In this document: piece after piece, positions 46,400-54,521 of the stretch
Position numbering within the stretch: position 1 is the stretch's first letter
Layout of the letters: each line of letters opens with the position of its first letter
Assembly (NCBI GenBank): GCA_021608145.1
Contig: JAKIHM010000002.1
Location: 62,001-126,000, forward strand
DNA from: Thermovorax subterraneus
Lineage (GTDB): Bacteria; Bacillota; Thermosediminibacteria; Thermosediminibacterales; Thermosediminibacteraceae
Direction: 5' to 3'
Length of the DNA: 64,000 nt
Program-made: the position numbers and the translations under genes
Notes under the pieces: generated by a model
Database searches by the model: none
What the model was told of the DNA's origin: nothing
What the model saw: the letters and a program-made list of their open reading frames with translations, nothing else

Positions 46400-47341
46400 C
46401 TATTTAGAACTTAGCTTCTCGCCGGCTCTTAATTTAGCACTTCTCGCTCTCGGATTATTCTCTAACTCATCTTGAGACGGCAATATTGGCTTCGGAGTGA
46501 GTATTTTCAGATTTTCTTGCCTATTGCACCCGCACAAAGGACCGTCTTTTGGACACGTACAACCCCTCGCTAGTTCTTTAAAAGTATGCTTTACTATCCT
46601 ATCTTCCAGCGAGTGAAACGAAATAACGCATATTCTGCCCCCCGGTTTTAAGAGGTCAACGGCATCTTTTAAACTTTGGGACAAAATCTCAAGTTCGTCA
46701 TTTACGAAAATCCTCAAGGCCTGAAAAGTCCTCTTCGCTGGATGAGGGCCTTGTCTTCTTGCCCTTGCAGGAATGGCAGCTTTTATAATGTCCACCAACT
46801 CTCCCGTTCTTTCGATGGGCTTAATTTTTCTTCTCTCGCATATGAACTCGGCTATTCTATCAGCCCATCTCTCCTCTCCATATTCTTTTAGTATCCTCGC
46901 TAGCTCCTTTTTCTCTACGTTGTTCACCACATCTTTTGCGGTGAGCTTCTGGCTCTTGTCCATCCTCATATCTAGGGGTGCATCCTGCATGTAGGAAAAG
47001 CCCCGGCTTTTTTCTTCCAATTGATATGAAGAAACCCCCAGGTCAAATATAACGCCGTCCACAGTCTGAAAACCAAGGCTTTCAATTATGCGTTTTATAT
47101 TCTTGAAATTACCGTGGATTATAAAAACGTTGGGGAAAACCGAGAACTTATCCCTCGCATTTTTAATCGCATCTTCGTCCCGGTCTATTCCTATGGCTTT
47201 TCCGTCAGGCCCTATTCTCTTTAGTATCTCTGAAAAATGACCGCCTCCCCCAAGGGTAGCGTCTACATAGACTCCTCCCCACTTGGGGTTGAGCAATTCT
47301 ATGGCCTCTTTTAACAAAACCGGTTGATGAAGATAATCCAT
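46400..47341 (-). CDS. rsmH: 16S rRNA (cytosine(1402)-N(4))-methyltransferase
   Basis: SAM-dependent methyltransferase MraW acting on C1402 of 16S rRNA. SAM motif [40 protein letters not shown], and C-terminal [19 protein letters not shown] are family hallmarks. Length 313. ATG 47341 with AGGTG upstream. It follows mraZ by 10 nt. Confidence 0.97.
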   Translation of the reverse strand: MDYLHQPVLLKEAIELLNPKWGGVYVDATLGGGGHFSEILKRIGPDGKAIGIDRDEDAIKNARDKFSVFPNVFIIHGNFKNIKRIIESLGFQTVDGVIFDLGVSSYQLEEKSRGFSYMQDAPLDMRMDKSQKLTAKDVVNNVEKKELARILKEYGEERWADRIAEFICERRKIKPIERTGELVDIIKAAIPARARRQGPHPAKRTFQALRIFVNDELEILSQSLKDAVDLLKPGGRICVISFHSLEDRIVKHTFKELARGCTCPKDGPLCGCNRQENLKILTPKPILPSQDELENNPRARSAKLRAGEKLSSK

Positions 47342-47351
47342 TTTGCATCAC

Positions 47352-47783
47352 CTATATGCCCAACTCTACCATGTTTTCGGCTATCTCTTCATAAGAATCC
47401 TCAGCTTCTTTGCTGTAAGCTTCCCATTCTGACGCGCTCCATATTTCCGCTCTGTTGGAAACTCCTATTATCACCACTTCCTTTTCTATCCGCGCATATT
47501 CCCTCAGCACAGGAGGGATTAATATTCTGCCCTGTTTGTCTAATTCAACTTCCACAGCTCCTGAAAAGAAAAGCCTGATAAATGCCCTGGCTTCCTTTTT
47601 TGTCAGGGGAAGCGCTTTTAATTTCTGTTCCAGCATTACCCATTCACTTTTAGGGTACACGAACAAGCAGCGGTCTAAACCCTTCGTGAGGATAAAACTT
47701 TCCCCCAGCTGTTCGCGGAACTTAGATGGAATTATTAACCTTCCCTTCGGGTCCAGCGAATGCTGGAACTGTCCCATCAGCAT
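47352..47783 (-). CDS. mraZ: transcriptional regulator MraZ
   Basis: AbrB-like DNA-binding protein; two swapped-hairpin repeats, each with a DxKGR motif ([14 protein letters not shown] and [15 protein letters not shown]). In other bacteria it represses or tunes its own division cluster by binding direct repeats before mraZ. Length about 143 from ATG 47783, with GGGGAG nine nt upstream; the frame opens 15 codons further up. Three AAGTGG boxes lie just upstream, so self-control is likely. Confidence 0.96.
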   Translation of the reverse strand: MLMGQFQHSLDPKGRLIIPSKFREQLGESFILTKGLDRCLFVYPKSEWVMLEQKLKALPLTKKEARAFIRLFFSGAVEVELDKQGRILIPPVLREYARIEKEVVIIGVSNRAEIWSASEWEAYSKEAEDSYEEIAENMVELGI

Positions 47784-47814
47784 TTTCCCGCGCTCCCCTT
47801 TAGAGACTTTCCCT

Positions 47815-47841
47815 CCACTTTCCACCACTTCATACCACTTT
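47815..47841 (-). promoter_or_regulatory. MraZ-type operator: three direct repeats
   Basis: Minus strand boxes AAAGTGG (47841-47835), GAAGTGG (47831-47825) and AAAGTGG (47821-47815), each 7 nt with 3-nt spacers. This is the repeat and spacing reported for MraZ in Mollicutes. They lie 32-58 nt before the mraZ ATG, next to a possible TAGAAT -10. Confidence 0.75.
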
Positions 47842-47892
47842 AACTATTCTACGGAACGCTTTTAAATTCCTCCCTTGCGACAAAAAAAAACA

Positions 47893-47921
47893 ATAAAAAT
47901 AAGTGAGGCTTTTGCCCCACT
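47893..47921 (-). terminator. terminator after the YfmH-type M16 gene
   Basis: Minus strand stem AGTGGGGC/GCCTCACT (47921-47914 with 47909-47902, one G-T pair), AAAA loop and T-rich tail, 33 nt after the stop. Confidence 0.75.
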
Positions 47922-47953
47922 TTTTTCGTCAAAAAGTGCTATTTTTTTACGCA

Positions 47954-49222
47954 TCATTTTGGATACACCGTAGAAACCGCCATTCGGTCAAAATCAAAAA
48001 ATTCGCGTAGCCTTCTTTCTGCCTCTTCGAAGGTTATCCGTTTTAATACCTTGGGATAGTCGAATATATTTACATTTCGGTGGTAATATGATACGAACGA
48101 ATTAGCGATGAATTCCAGAGAATTAAATCCCTGGATATAGTCACCCAAGTATTTTTTCCTTACCCTTTCAAAGTCCTCCTCTTTCAGACCTCCTTCCTTC
48201 GCCTCATCTATACTGGTTACCAACATATCCTTCAGTTTCTCCGGATCTTTGGTCTCTCCACCGATGGTGCAAAAGCCGTACCCTTTTTGTCCTTCGTATC
48301 CGAAACTGAACCGGTCATCTATAAGCCCTTCTTCATAAAGCTTTTCGTAGGTGAGAGAGCTCTTCCCGAAAATAATTTCTAGCAATATGTTCGTAATAAT
48401 TTCTTTTTGCAGGAGCTCTATTCCGTCATAACCCACATCGTTATCTTTAAATCCCATCAGAAAAAGCGGACGGCTTACCGACATTTTCACATCAATGCGG
48501 GGCTTATTTACTGTATCGGGTTCTTCCGGATAAGTTCTTATTATTTCACCTTGCGGAAGTTTGCCCCTTTTATTTTCCCATTCCCCAATGATCTCAAAAA
48601 CTCTATCGGCATCTACGGCACCGGCCACAAAAATCACCATATTGCTCGGATGATAGAAGGTATCATAACACTTGTACAGGGCATCGACATCTATGTTTTG
48701 AATTGACTCAACGGTACCTCCTATATCATCTCTCACTGGATGCCGGTGGTACATAGCTCTGAGCAGATTAAGCATTACCTGCCATTCCGGGTCATCTTCA
48801 TACATCCTGAGTTCCTGCGTTATTATCCCCTTTTCCTTCTCCACACTTTCTTCCGTAAAGTAAGGGGTTTCGACAAATTCCAGCAAAAGCCTCATGCACT
48901 CTTCAAAGGATGAAGTTGTAGAAAAAAGATAGGTGGTATTGGTATAGTTCGTATATGCATTAGAAGAAGCTCCAAGTTCGGCATATTTATCAAAGACATT
49001 TCCATAGGGCATCTCGAACATTTTATGTTCAAGGAAGTGCGCTATTCCTTCAGGCACTTTTAACCTCTCTCCCGTCGTCGGAACTACGAATTCATTGTCT
49101 ATTGAACCGTATTTTGTGGAATAAACGGCATATACTTTATTAAAATTCTTCTTAGGAATCACGTAAGCTTTAAGTCCATTGTCAAATTCTCTAGACAGAA
49201 GATTTTCTCCTATATAATTCAT
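47954..49222 (-). CDS. M16 peptidase, YfmH/YmfH type (active half)
   Basis: Zinc metallopeptidase of the insulinase family, 422 residues. The inverted zinc motif HxxEH is present in AHFLEHKMFEM, with a downstream Glu in EKGIITQELRMYED. In PGAP naming this is the EF-P 5-aminopentanol modification-associated protein YfmH; B. subtilis ymfF-ymfH mutants affect EF-P modification. It lies five nt downstream of the partner below. ATG 49222 has GGGGTG six nt upstream and is preferred over a GTG at 49231. Confidence 0.9.
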   Translation of the reverse strand: MNYIGENLLSREFDNGLKAYVIPKKNFNKVYAVYSTKYGSIDNEFVVPTTGERLKVPEGIAHFLEHKMFEMPYGNVFDKYAELGASSNAYTNYTNTTYLFSTTSSFEECMRLLLEFVETPYFTEESVEKEKGIITQELRMYEDDPEWQVMLNLLRAMYHRHPVRDDIGGTVESIQNIDVDALYKCYDTFYHPSNMVIFVAGAVDADRVFEIIGEWENKRGKLPQGEIIRTYPEEPDTVNKPRIDVKMSVSRPLFLMGFKDNDVGYDGIELLQKEIITNILLEIIFGKSSLTYEKLYEEGLIDDRFSFGYEGQKGYGFCTIGGETKDPEKLKDMLVTSIDEAKEGGLKEEDFERVRKKYLGDYIQGFNSLEFIANSFVSYYHRNVNIFDYPKVLKRITFEEAERRLREFFDFDRMAVSTVYPK

Positions 49223-49236
49223 AACTCTCACCCCGA

Positions 49237-50505
49237 CTACATTTTGTTGAGAAAATATATGGTATCCAGCTTTACTTTTTGAGCCACCTTCACCACATCT
49301 TCCTTCGTGACATTCCGGATTTTTTCAATGATTTCCTGTATCGACTCTTCTACGCCGTTTATGATGCCATCCAGGTAAAGGCTTATAATCATGGCCGGGC
49401 TATCCTCTGCCTCTTTATAAGAGTTAATAATGGACTTCTTCGAGCTTTCGAACTCATAATCGGAAATACGCCCTTCTTTTATATCATCCAATTGCTCTTT
49501 TATTATTTCTATAGTCTTTTCCAGCTTATCAAAATCAATGCCGCAGCTTGCCAACATCAAGCCTTTGCTTTTTTCCAGGCGCGAAAAAGCATAATAAGCC
49601 AGGCTTTCTTTCTCTCTTACATTTTGAAAGAGCTTAGAATGCGGGCCCCCGCCGAAGACGCTGTTGAACACCATCAAGGCGTAAAAGTCTTCGTCGCCGT
49701 ACCGCGTGCCGGTTCTGAAACCTAAAGAAAGCTTGCCTTGATTCACATCTTGCTTTTCCTCTACGAATTTTTCCCTTTCAACCTCTTTTACTACAACAGT
49801 ACCGGCAATTTTCTCCTCACGGCGCTCGTTTGAAAAAAGGTTGTTTAACTTCTCATAAATTTGCCCTTCATCCACCTCTCCCAGAACGAAGATGTCCATC
49901 GGCCTGCTTTTTATGATCATTTTATAAAAATCGTAAAGGTCTTCGCTTTTTATTTCCGGCAAATCCGAAACGCTGCCGTACTTGTACACGCTGAAGGGCT
50001 CCCCCTTGCACATTTCCTGAAAGCATCTTTCTATGGCGTAGTTAAATTTGTCATTAAATAGAGCCTCAATGTTCCTCTTTAAGACATCTTTCTCCTGTTC
50101 CACGAAATCCTTTTTAAAGGCGGGCCCTTCGGTCAGCGGATTTAAGATAACATCCTTAAAGAGCGCAAGACCTTCATCTAAAATTTTATCCTCAGAAGCG
50201 GTATATCTGGAATTTACCATCTCTATGAAAAATTGAATTATTTGCCTTTCACCTTTTTTTATTATATCGGCTCCGAAATCGGCGCCGTAGAGTTCTTCAA
50301 GGCAAAGGCTGATATACCTCGAACTTGGAAATTTATGGCTGCCTCGTTTTAATACAAAAGGTAACAGTGCGGTTCTCGTGGCTGTGTTCTTATCCAAATT
50401 CTGGTGTATAAAAGCACAAACTGTTACAGTTTTAAATTTGTCGGTGGAATGGATATAAAGATTTATCCCGTTGTCTAAAGTTTTGCGTTTAAAGAGTCTG
50501 TCCAA
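49237..50505 (-). CDS. M16 peptidase-like, YfmF/YmfF type (degenerate half)
   Basis: A 422-residue insulinase-family protein. The place where HxxEH should be reads ALLPFVLKRGS, so the zinc site is lost. C-terminal GFRTGTRYGDEDFYALMVFNSVFGGGPHSKLFQNVRE is the conserved R/Y-containing half that helps substrate binding in M16 pairs. It should form a heterodimer with the active partner encoded next. Start is TTG with GGAGG eight nt upstream. Confidence 0.9.
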   Translation of the reverse strand: MDRLFKRKTLDNGINLYIHSTDKFKTVTVCAFIHQNLDKNTATRTALLPFVLKRGSHKFPSSRYISLCLEELYGADFGADIIKKGERQIIQFFIEMVNSRYTASEDKILDEGLALFKDVILNPLTEGPAFKKDFVEQEKDVLKRNIEALFNDKFNYAIERCFQEMCKGEPFSVYKYGSVSDLPEIKSEDLYDFYKMIIKSRPMDIFVLGEVDEGQIYEKLNNLFSNERREEKIAGTVVVKEVEREKFVEEKQDVNQGKLSLGFRTGTRYGDEDFYALMVFNSVFGGGPHSKLFQNVREKESLAYYAFSRLEKSKGLMLASCGIDFDKLEKTIEIIKEQLDDIKEGRISDYEFESSKKSIINSYKEAEDSPAMIISLYLDGIINGVEESIQEIIEKIRNVTKEDVVKVAQKVKLDTIYFLNKM

Positions 50506-50646
50506 ACTCCCTACCTCCTCCAGTAAAAATAAACTTACTTCCTTTTATTTCTCCTTTTATTAAAAAAATCCTCTTACGCATTACAATTCAGGATCTACTT
50601 TTAGTTTGTGCCATATCTTGATGAGTTAGTTGATTGAAAAAAAGGT

Positions 50647-50675
50647 TTGAAAAAAATCTAGGTTTATAGTATAAT
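50647..50675 (+). promoter_or_regulatory. promoter of tRNA-Pro(CGG)
   Basis: TTGAAA (50647-50652), 17-bp spacer, TATAAT (50670-50675); the tRNA begins nine bases after the -10. Confidence 0.88.
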
Positions 50676-50684
50676 AATTGTCGT

Positions 50685-50761
50685 CGGGACGTAGCGCAGT
50701 TTGGTAGCGCGTTCGGTTCGGGTCCGAAAGGTCGTGGGTTCAAGTCCCGCCGTCCCGACCA
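50685..50761 (+). tRNA. tRNA-Pro (CGG), CCA encoded
   Basis: Acceptor CGGGACG/CGTCCCG is perfect; D-arm GCGC-AGTTTGGTA-GCGC, anticodon stem TTCGG/CCGAA with loop TTCGGGT, so anticodon CGG, T-arm GTGGG-TTCAAGT-CCCGC, discriminator A, CCA at 50759-50761. It reads CCG. It is a single-gene unit with the same promoter boxes as the other tRNA-Pro at 10908-10984 and a shared terminator hairpin downstream. Confidence 0.97.
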
Positions 50762-50792
50762 TTTTTATTTTACGCAATAACTTCAGAAAAAA

Positions 50793-50826
50793 AGGTAAGC
50801 AACAAAACCGGGTTGCTTACCTTTTT
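50793..50826. terminator. two-way terminator between tRNA-Pro and the aminotransferase gene
   Basis: Eleven-bp stem (50793-50803 with 50812-50822), 8-nt loop, T-run on plus and a matching A-run before it, so it can serve both the plus-strand tRNA and the minus-strand gene. Confidence 0.85.
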
Positions 50827-50855
50827 GTCTTTATCGCTCATGTTTATTCAAAAAG

Positions 50856-52238
50856 CTACTTCGACAGTATGGAACTCGCAGCCGATTTTATGGCGTTCAG
50901 AGTCATACCCATAAATCCTCTGTATCTAGTAAAGATATCCTCCAAGGCGTCAATCACCTGGTCAATATCCTCTTTCGTCACGATAAGCGGCGGCTCCAAC
51001 CTTATAACATTGGGATTATTAAGGGTGTATGCGGTGATTATCCTGTGCTTGTTGAGCAGCTCTCCAGCCACCAGTGCTCCCGTGAATTCTTCGTACAGCT
51101 TATTTATGACTCCGCCCGTTATCCTGTTTATGAACCCCTTTACCGGAGGCTCGAACTCGATACCTATCATAAGTCCCCTTCCGCGAACTTCCTTTATTAT
51201 GCCAAACTTTTCCTTAAGGCCTTTCAATCTGTTTAGGAAATAGTCTCCCAGTTCTGCAGCCCTTTCGGCCAGTCTTTTTTCTTTTATAGCATTGATGGAG
51301 GCTATACCCGCAGCACACGCTAAAGTGTTTCCACCAAAAGTCGATGTGTGCAGCAGGCATCTTTCCATCCCGGAATAAGCTCTTTCCCAAACTTCATCGG
51401 TGGCGATGAATGCTCCAATAGGCATCACTCCGCCCCCTAACGATTTTGCAACGCACATTATATCCGGTGCCACATCTTCGTGTTCGCACGCAAACATGCT
51501 TCCCGTCCTGCCTAAACCTGTTTGTATTTCATCGACTATCAGCAAGGCTCCATATTTTGTGCAAAGATCTCTTGCCCCTTTCAAATATCCTTTCGGAGGT
51601 ACGATAATCCCTGCTTCCCCTTGTATCGGCTCCACTATGAACGCGGCCACGTTGCCTCCTTTTAATTTTGCTTCAAGCGCATCCAAATCTCCGAACGGTA
51701 TGGTCTCAAATTCCGGCACCAGGGGCAAAAAGGGGCCCTTGTATTTATCCCGTCCGGTAGCCGATAACGCACCTAAAGTCTTTCCGTGAAAAGCGCCATC
51801 GCAAGATATTATCTTTTGCTTTCGCGTAGCCGCCCTTGCCGTTTTTAAAGCTCCTTCCACGGCCTCTGCTCCGCTGTTGCAAAAAAAGCTGTGTTTTAAA
51901 TTTCCGGGTGCCACTTTTGAAAGATTGTGCGCCAGGGCTGCCGCATACGGATTCATAGTCGCCTGCAGTAAATTGGGCTTTTGGCTCACCTTTTTTATAG
52001 CTTCCAACACTTCAGGTGGATTATGTCCCAAATTCAGCGCGCCGTAAGCCCCCAAAAAATCCAGGTATTTCTGGCCCTCGGCATCCCAAACATAACACCC
52101 CTCTGCCTTAACGTAGACCCTATCGAAATTTAAAAGCCCCATCATCGAAGCAAGTCCGGGATTTACGTGCTCGGAGTAAATTTTCTTTATGTCAGCCCGG
52201 CTCAAGTTTTCCACATCATCGATGGTAAAAAGCTCCAT
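50856..52238 (-). CDS. class III PLP aminotransferase (putrescine/ornithine-type)
   Basis: Subgroup II/class III aminotransferase of 460 residues. YLDFLGAYGALNLGHN, FFCNSGAEAVEGALK (phosphate-binding), IVDEIQTGLGRTG (D236 to the pyridine nitrogen) and AKSLGGG (PLP Lys, K265) are present. The length and N-terminus look more like putrescine or acetyl-lysine-type enzymes than ArgD. Neighbours do not show a pathway. ATG 52238. Substrate uncertain: ornithine, putrescine or another omega-amine. Confidence 0.85.
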   Translation of the reverse strand: MELFTIDDVENLSRADIKKIYSEHVNPGLASMMGLLNFDRVYVKAEGCYVWDAEGQKYLDFLGAYGALNLGHNPPEVLEAIKKVSQKPNLLQATMNPYAAALAHNLSKVAPGNLKHSFFCNSGAEAVEGALKTARAATRKQKIISCDGAFHGKTLGALSATGRDKYKGPFLPLVPEFETIPFGDLDALEAKLKGGNVAAFIVEPIQGEAGIIVPPKGYLKGARDLCTKYGALLIVDEIQTGLGRTGSMFACEHEDVAPDIMCVAKSLGGGVMPIGAFIATDEVWERAYSGMERCLLHTSTFGGNTLACAAGIASINAIKEKRLAERAAELGDYFLNRLKGLKEKFGIIKEVRGRGLMIGIEFEPPVKGFINRITGGVINKLYEEFTGALVAGELLNKHRIITAYTLNNPNVIRLEPPLIVTKEDIDQVIDALEDIFTRYRGFMGMTLNAIKSAASSILSK

Positions 52239-52304
52239 ATAAGATCACACCTCGCAAAATAATTCTTAGAGTCAATTATATAAAACCTGAAAAAATAAGT
52301 CAAA

Positions 52305-52333
52305 AAATAAAAATGCTGCAAAAAGCAGCATTT
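52305..52333 (-). terminator. terminator after the Spo0E-like gene
   Basis: Stem of 9 bp (52311-52319 with 52325-52333), 5-nt loop and T-rich tail on the minus strand. Confidence 0.8.
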
Positions 52334-52343
52334 AAAAGAACAC

Positions 52344-52511
52344 CTATTCAGCTTTAATGGATGCTCTGTGATAAGCCAAAATGAGCTTATCAAGCTGCAA
52401 GCTCAAAGCGTAGACTTCGTTGGCCAAAAGGTTTTTTTTCTCCAGCTTTTCGTTAAGCTCCCTTTTTAGCCTTGCAATCTCCTGGTTGAGCTTAGTCAAT
52501 GCAGCTGCCAT
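52344..52511 (-). CDS. Spo0E-like aspartyl-phosphate phosphatase
   Basis: A 55-residue protein: MAAALTKLNQEIARLKREL, then a two-helix hairpin with EKKNLLANEVYALSLQLDKL. The SLQLDKLI stretch fits the S-x-x-x-D motif of Spo0E-family phosphatases that dephosphorylate Spo0A and so delay sporulation. It has its own sigma-A-like promoter 35-60 bp upstream and a terminator behind, so it is a monocistronic unit. GAGGGGAAATAATC-ATG gives the start. It lies in the gap between the aminotransferase and the SCIFF maturase. Confidence 0.85.
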   Translation of the reverse strand: MAAALTKLNQEIARLKRELNEKLEKKNLLANEVYALSLQLDKLILAYHRASIKAE

Positions 52512-52544
52512 GATTATTTCCCCTCTGTATCGATTTACTAGGCC

Positions 52545-52573
52545 ATTTTATCACAGTTTAAGGGCATTATCAA
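52545..52573 (-). promoter_or_regulatory. promoter of the Spo0E-like gene
   Basis: Minus strand TTGATA (52573-52568), 17-bp spacer, TAAAAT (52550-52545), 34 bp before the ATG. Confidence 0.7.
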
Positions 52574-52715
52574 CGACCGTATTTTCCGATTATGTCCGCA
52601 TTTTTTTCAGCAGTTATATTTTGCTTCCATTTTTTATCTCTTCTTACACGAATCACCATATTTTGCGATTTGGTATTATTGTAATTGCTAGAAAATTGTC
52701 GCTTTTTGCACTTCA

Positions 52716-54098
52716 TCAACATAACAATCTGTTTTTTTCACTTTGCATTCCAGCCTTTACAGCAAGGTAAATCGCGTACTCGATTCTTTTTTTCTGCAAA
52801 CTGCAGGATATTTTATTGGGTAAATTTAAATCCCCGTTCACCTCGTAATTGTTGGCGCTGCAGCCACCGCTGCAGAAAAACTTGGCCCAGCACGATACGC
52901 AATCAGGTTTTGCAAGGACGTGGGTATTCTTCAGCTTCTTTATAACATCCTCATCAAGAGTTTTTTCAAAAACGTCCCCTAGAACAAACTCCCTCTTGCC
53001 TATGAACTGGTGACACGGGTATATCTCTCCGTCCGGAGTAACTGCGAGGTATTCCCTGCCGGCACCGCACGCCGAAAGCCTCTTTTGCAAGCATGGACCT
53101 TTATAAATGTCTATATTGAAGTGATAAAATCTAAACGGATTTTCCCCCGATGTTTTTCTTTTGATGTATTCTCTTGCAATTTCATCGTACTGTCGGTATA
53201 CGGTTTCCAAATCCCCTTCATCGATCAGAAAATCCCCTTCTTTTCCAACAACCGGCTCGACGGAAATCTCCTCAAAACCGAGGTCAGCCATGTGAATGAC
53301 ATCTTTTGCGAAGTCCAGGTTGTACTTTGTGAATGTGCCCCTGACGTAGTAATCCTTGCCGTCCCTTTTTCTCAAGGCCACCAGTTTTTTTATATTCGAA
53401 ACAACCCTGTCGTAGCTTCCCGAGCCGTCGGCCCGCACCCGCATCCTGTCGTTTACCATCTTTCTCCCGTCCAAACTCATCACTATATTGTCCATGTTTT
53501 TATGCAAATAATCCATTATTTCATCGTCGAGCAAAAGACAATTGGTGGTAACCGTGAAATGGAATTTTTTGTTATATTTGTCTTCTAAACTTCTCGCGTA
53601 GGAAACCACATATTTTATGGTATCAAAAGCCATCAAAGGTTCTCCACCAAAAAAATCCACCTCCAAATTTTTTAGTCCCCCCGAACGTTGTAAAAGGAAA
53701 TCTATAGCATTTTTTGCCACCTCTTCGCTCATCAACTGCCGCGCTCCATCGTAATGTCCTTTCGATGCAAAACAATACCTGCACCTCAAATTGCAATCGT
53801 GAGCCACGTTGAGGCAAAGAGCTTTTACGTATTTTTTTTCGTTTAAAAGTTCTACGGCCGGATCAAGGTTCGCTCCGGAAAAAAGGAGGCCCTGAGCTTT
53901 TAAAATCTCCAGTTCTTCTATGGCCTCTTCGATTTCCGATTCCGCATATTTCTCCTTTAATTTAGCGATGACATCCTCCGGGGAAAGTTCTTCGTAAAAT
54001 TTAAGTACATCGTATACCAGGTCGTCTACTTCGAACACGGAACCGCTGTTTACGTCGAGCACCATTTTCGTGCCCCATATCTGGAACGCATGGATCAT
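52716..54098 (-). CDS. scfB: SCIFF peptide maturase (thioether-forming radical SAM)
   Basis: Radical SAM enzyme that makes Cys thioether links in the SCIFF peptide of clostridia. RiPP-recognition-like N-terminus with the family stretch LDVNSGSVFEVDD, radical SAM CxxxCxxC in HDCNLRCRYCFASKG, and a C-terminal SPASM region with many Cys (ACGAGREYLAV, YPCHQF, DCVSCWAKFFCSGGCSANNY). About 460 residues. ATG 54098 gives the family N-terminus; a TTG at 54110 has the better ribosome binding site. The small SCIFF precursor gene that normally precedes it is not here. Confidence 0.92.
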   Translation of the reverse strand: MIHAFQIWGTKMVLDVNSGSVFEVDDLVYDVLKFYEELSPEDVIAKLKEKYAESEIEEAIEELEILKAQGLLFSGANLDPAVELLNEKKYVKALCLNVAHDCNLRCRYCFASKGHYDGARQLMSEEVAKNAIDFLLQRSGGLKNLEVDFFGGEPLMAFDTIKYVVSYARSLEDKYNKKFHFTVTTNCLLLDDEIMDYLHKNMDNIVMSLDGRKMVNDRMRVRADGSGSYDRVVSNIKKLVALRKRDGKDYYVRGTFTKYNLDFAKDVIHMADLGFEEISVEPVVGKEGDFLIDEGDLETVYRQYDEIAREYIKRKTSGENPFRFYHFNIDIYKGPCLQKRLSACGAGREYLAVTPDGEIYPCHQFIGKREFVLGDVFEKTLDEDVIKKLKNTHVLAKPDCVSCWAKFFCSGGCSANNYEVNGDLNLPNKISCSLQKKRIEYAIYLAVKAGMQSEKNRLLC

Positions 54099-54149
54099 TG
54101 GCCTTACCAACACTATACCTCTCCCTTCAGAAATTTATTTTATTACGAC

Positions 54150-54180
54150 TTGACAAAGGGAAAAAACCATTGTATATAAT
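54150..54180 (+). promoter_or_regulatory. promoter of the fmdB-type gene
   Basis: TTGACA (54150-54155) with TATATA 17 bp on, or TATAAT 19 bp on (54175-54180). It lies 46 bp before the ATG. Confidence 0.65.
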
Positions 54181-54225
54181 CTCTTGTGAACTCGTGTAAA
54201 TGTTGCTATAGAGGAGGTGCTACCA

Positions 54226-54471
54226 ATGCCACTTTACGAATACAGGTGTGAAAGGTGCGGCGATTTTGAGCAGGAACAGGCTATAACTGAATCCCCGTTA
54301 GAAAAATGTCCGACCTGCGGAAATCCGGTTAAGCGTCTGATTAGCCGAAACGTGGGTCTGGTTTTTAAAGGGTCAGGCTTCCATATAACCGATTACGTCC
54401 GAAAGGGTTCTGGTGAAACTTCATTGGAAAGCAAGTCCTCCGGTGAATCTTCGGAAAAAAAGGCCGAGTAA
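54226..54471 (+). CDS. FmdB-type zinc ribbon protein
   Basis: Small zinc ribbon of 81 residues: MPLYEYRCERCGDFEQ and KCPTCGNPVKRL supply four cysteines, then a Ser/Gly/Glu-rich disordered tail. The family, first seen next to formate dehydrogenase and formamide genes, lacks a proven function and may bind nucleic acid or regulate. ATG 54226 has AGGAGGTG six nt upstream; the longer frame of three more codons has none. Plus strand, followed by a two-way terminator shared with rnpB. Confidence 0.92.
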   Translation: MPLYEYRCERCGDFEQEQAITESPLEKCPTCGNPVKRLISRNVGLVFKGSGFHITDYVRKGSGETSLESKSSGESSEKKAE

Positions 54472-54476
54472 AACTT

Positions 54477-54507
54477 AAAAACTCAAGGCTCAACGCCTTG
54501 AGTTTTT
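54477..54507. terminator. two-way terminator between fmdB-type gene and rnpB
   Basis: Stem of 11 bp (54479-54489 with 54495-54505), 5-nt loop, T-run on both strands' 3' sides. It closes the plus-strand zinc ribbon gene and the minus-strand RNase P RNA. Confidence 0.88.
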
Positions 54508-54521
54508 CATTTTTATTCAAG

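Noticed and set aside
52570-52659. Minus-strand 29-codon basic peptide between the SCIFF maturase and the Spo0E-like gene
   Set aside because: No Shine-Dalgarno, and its stop codon overlaps the Spo0E-like promoter; it has no cysteines, so it is not the missing SCIFF precursor.
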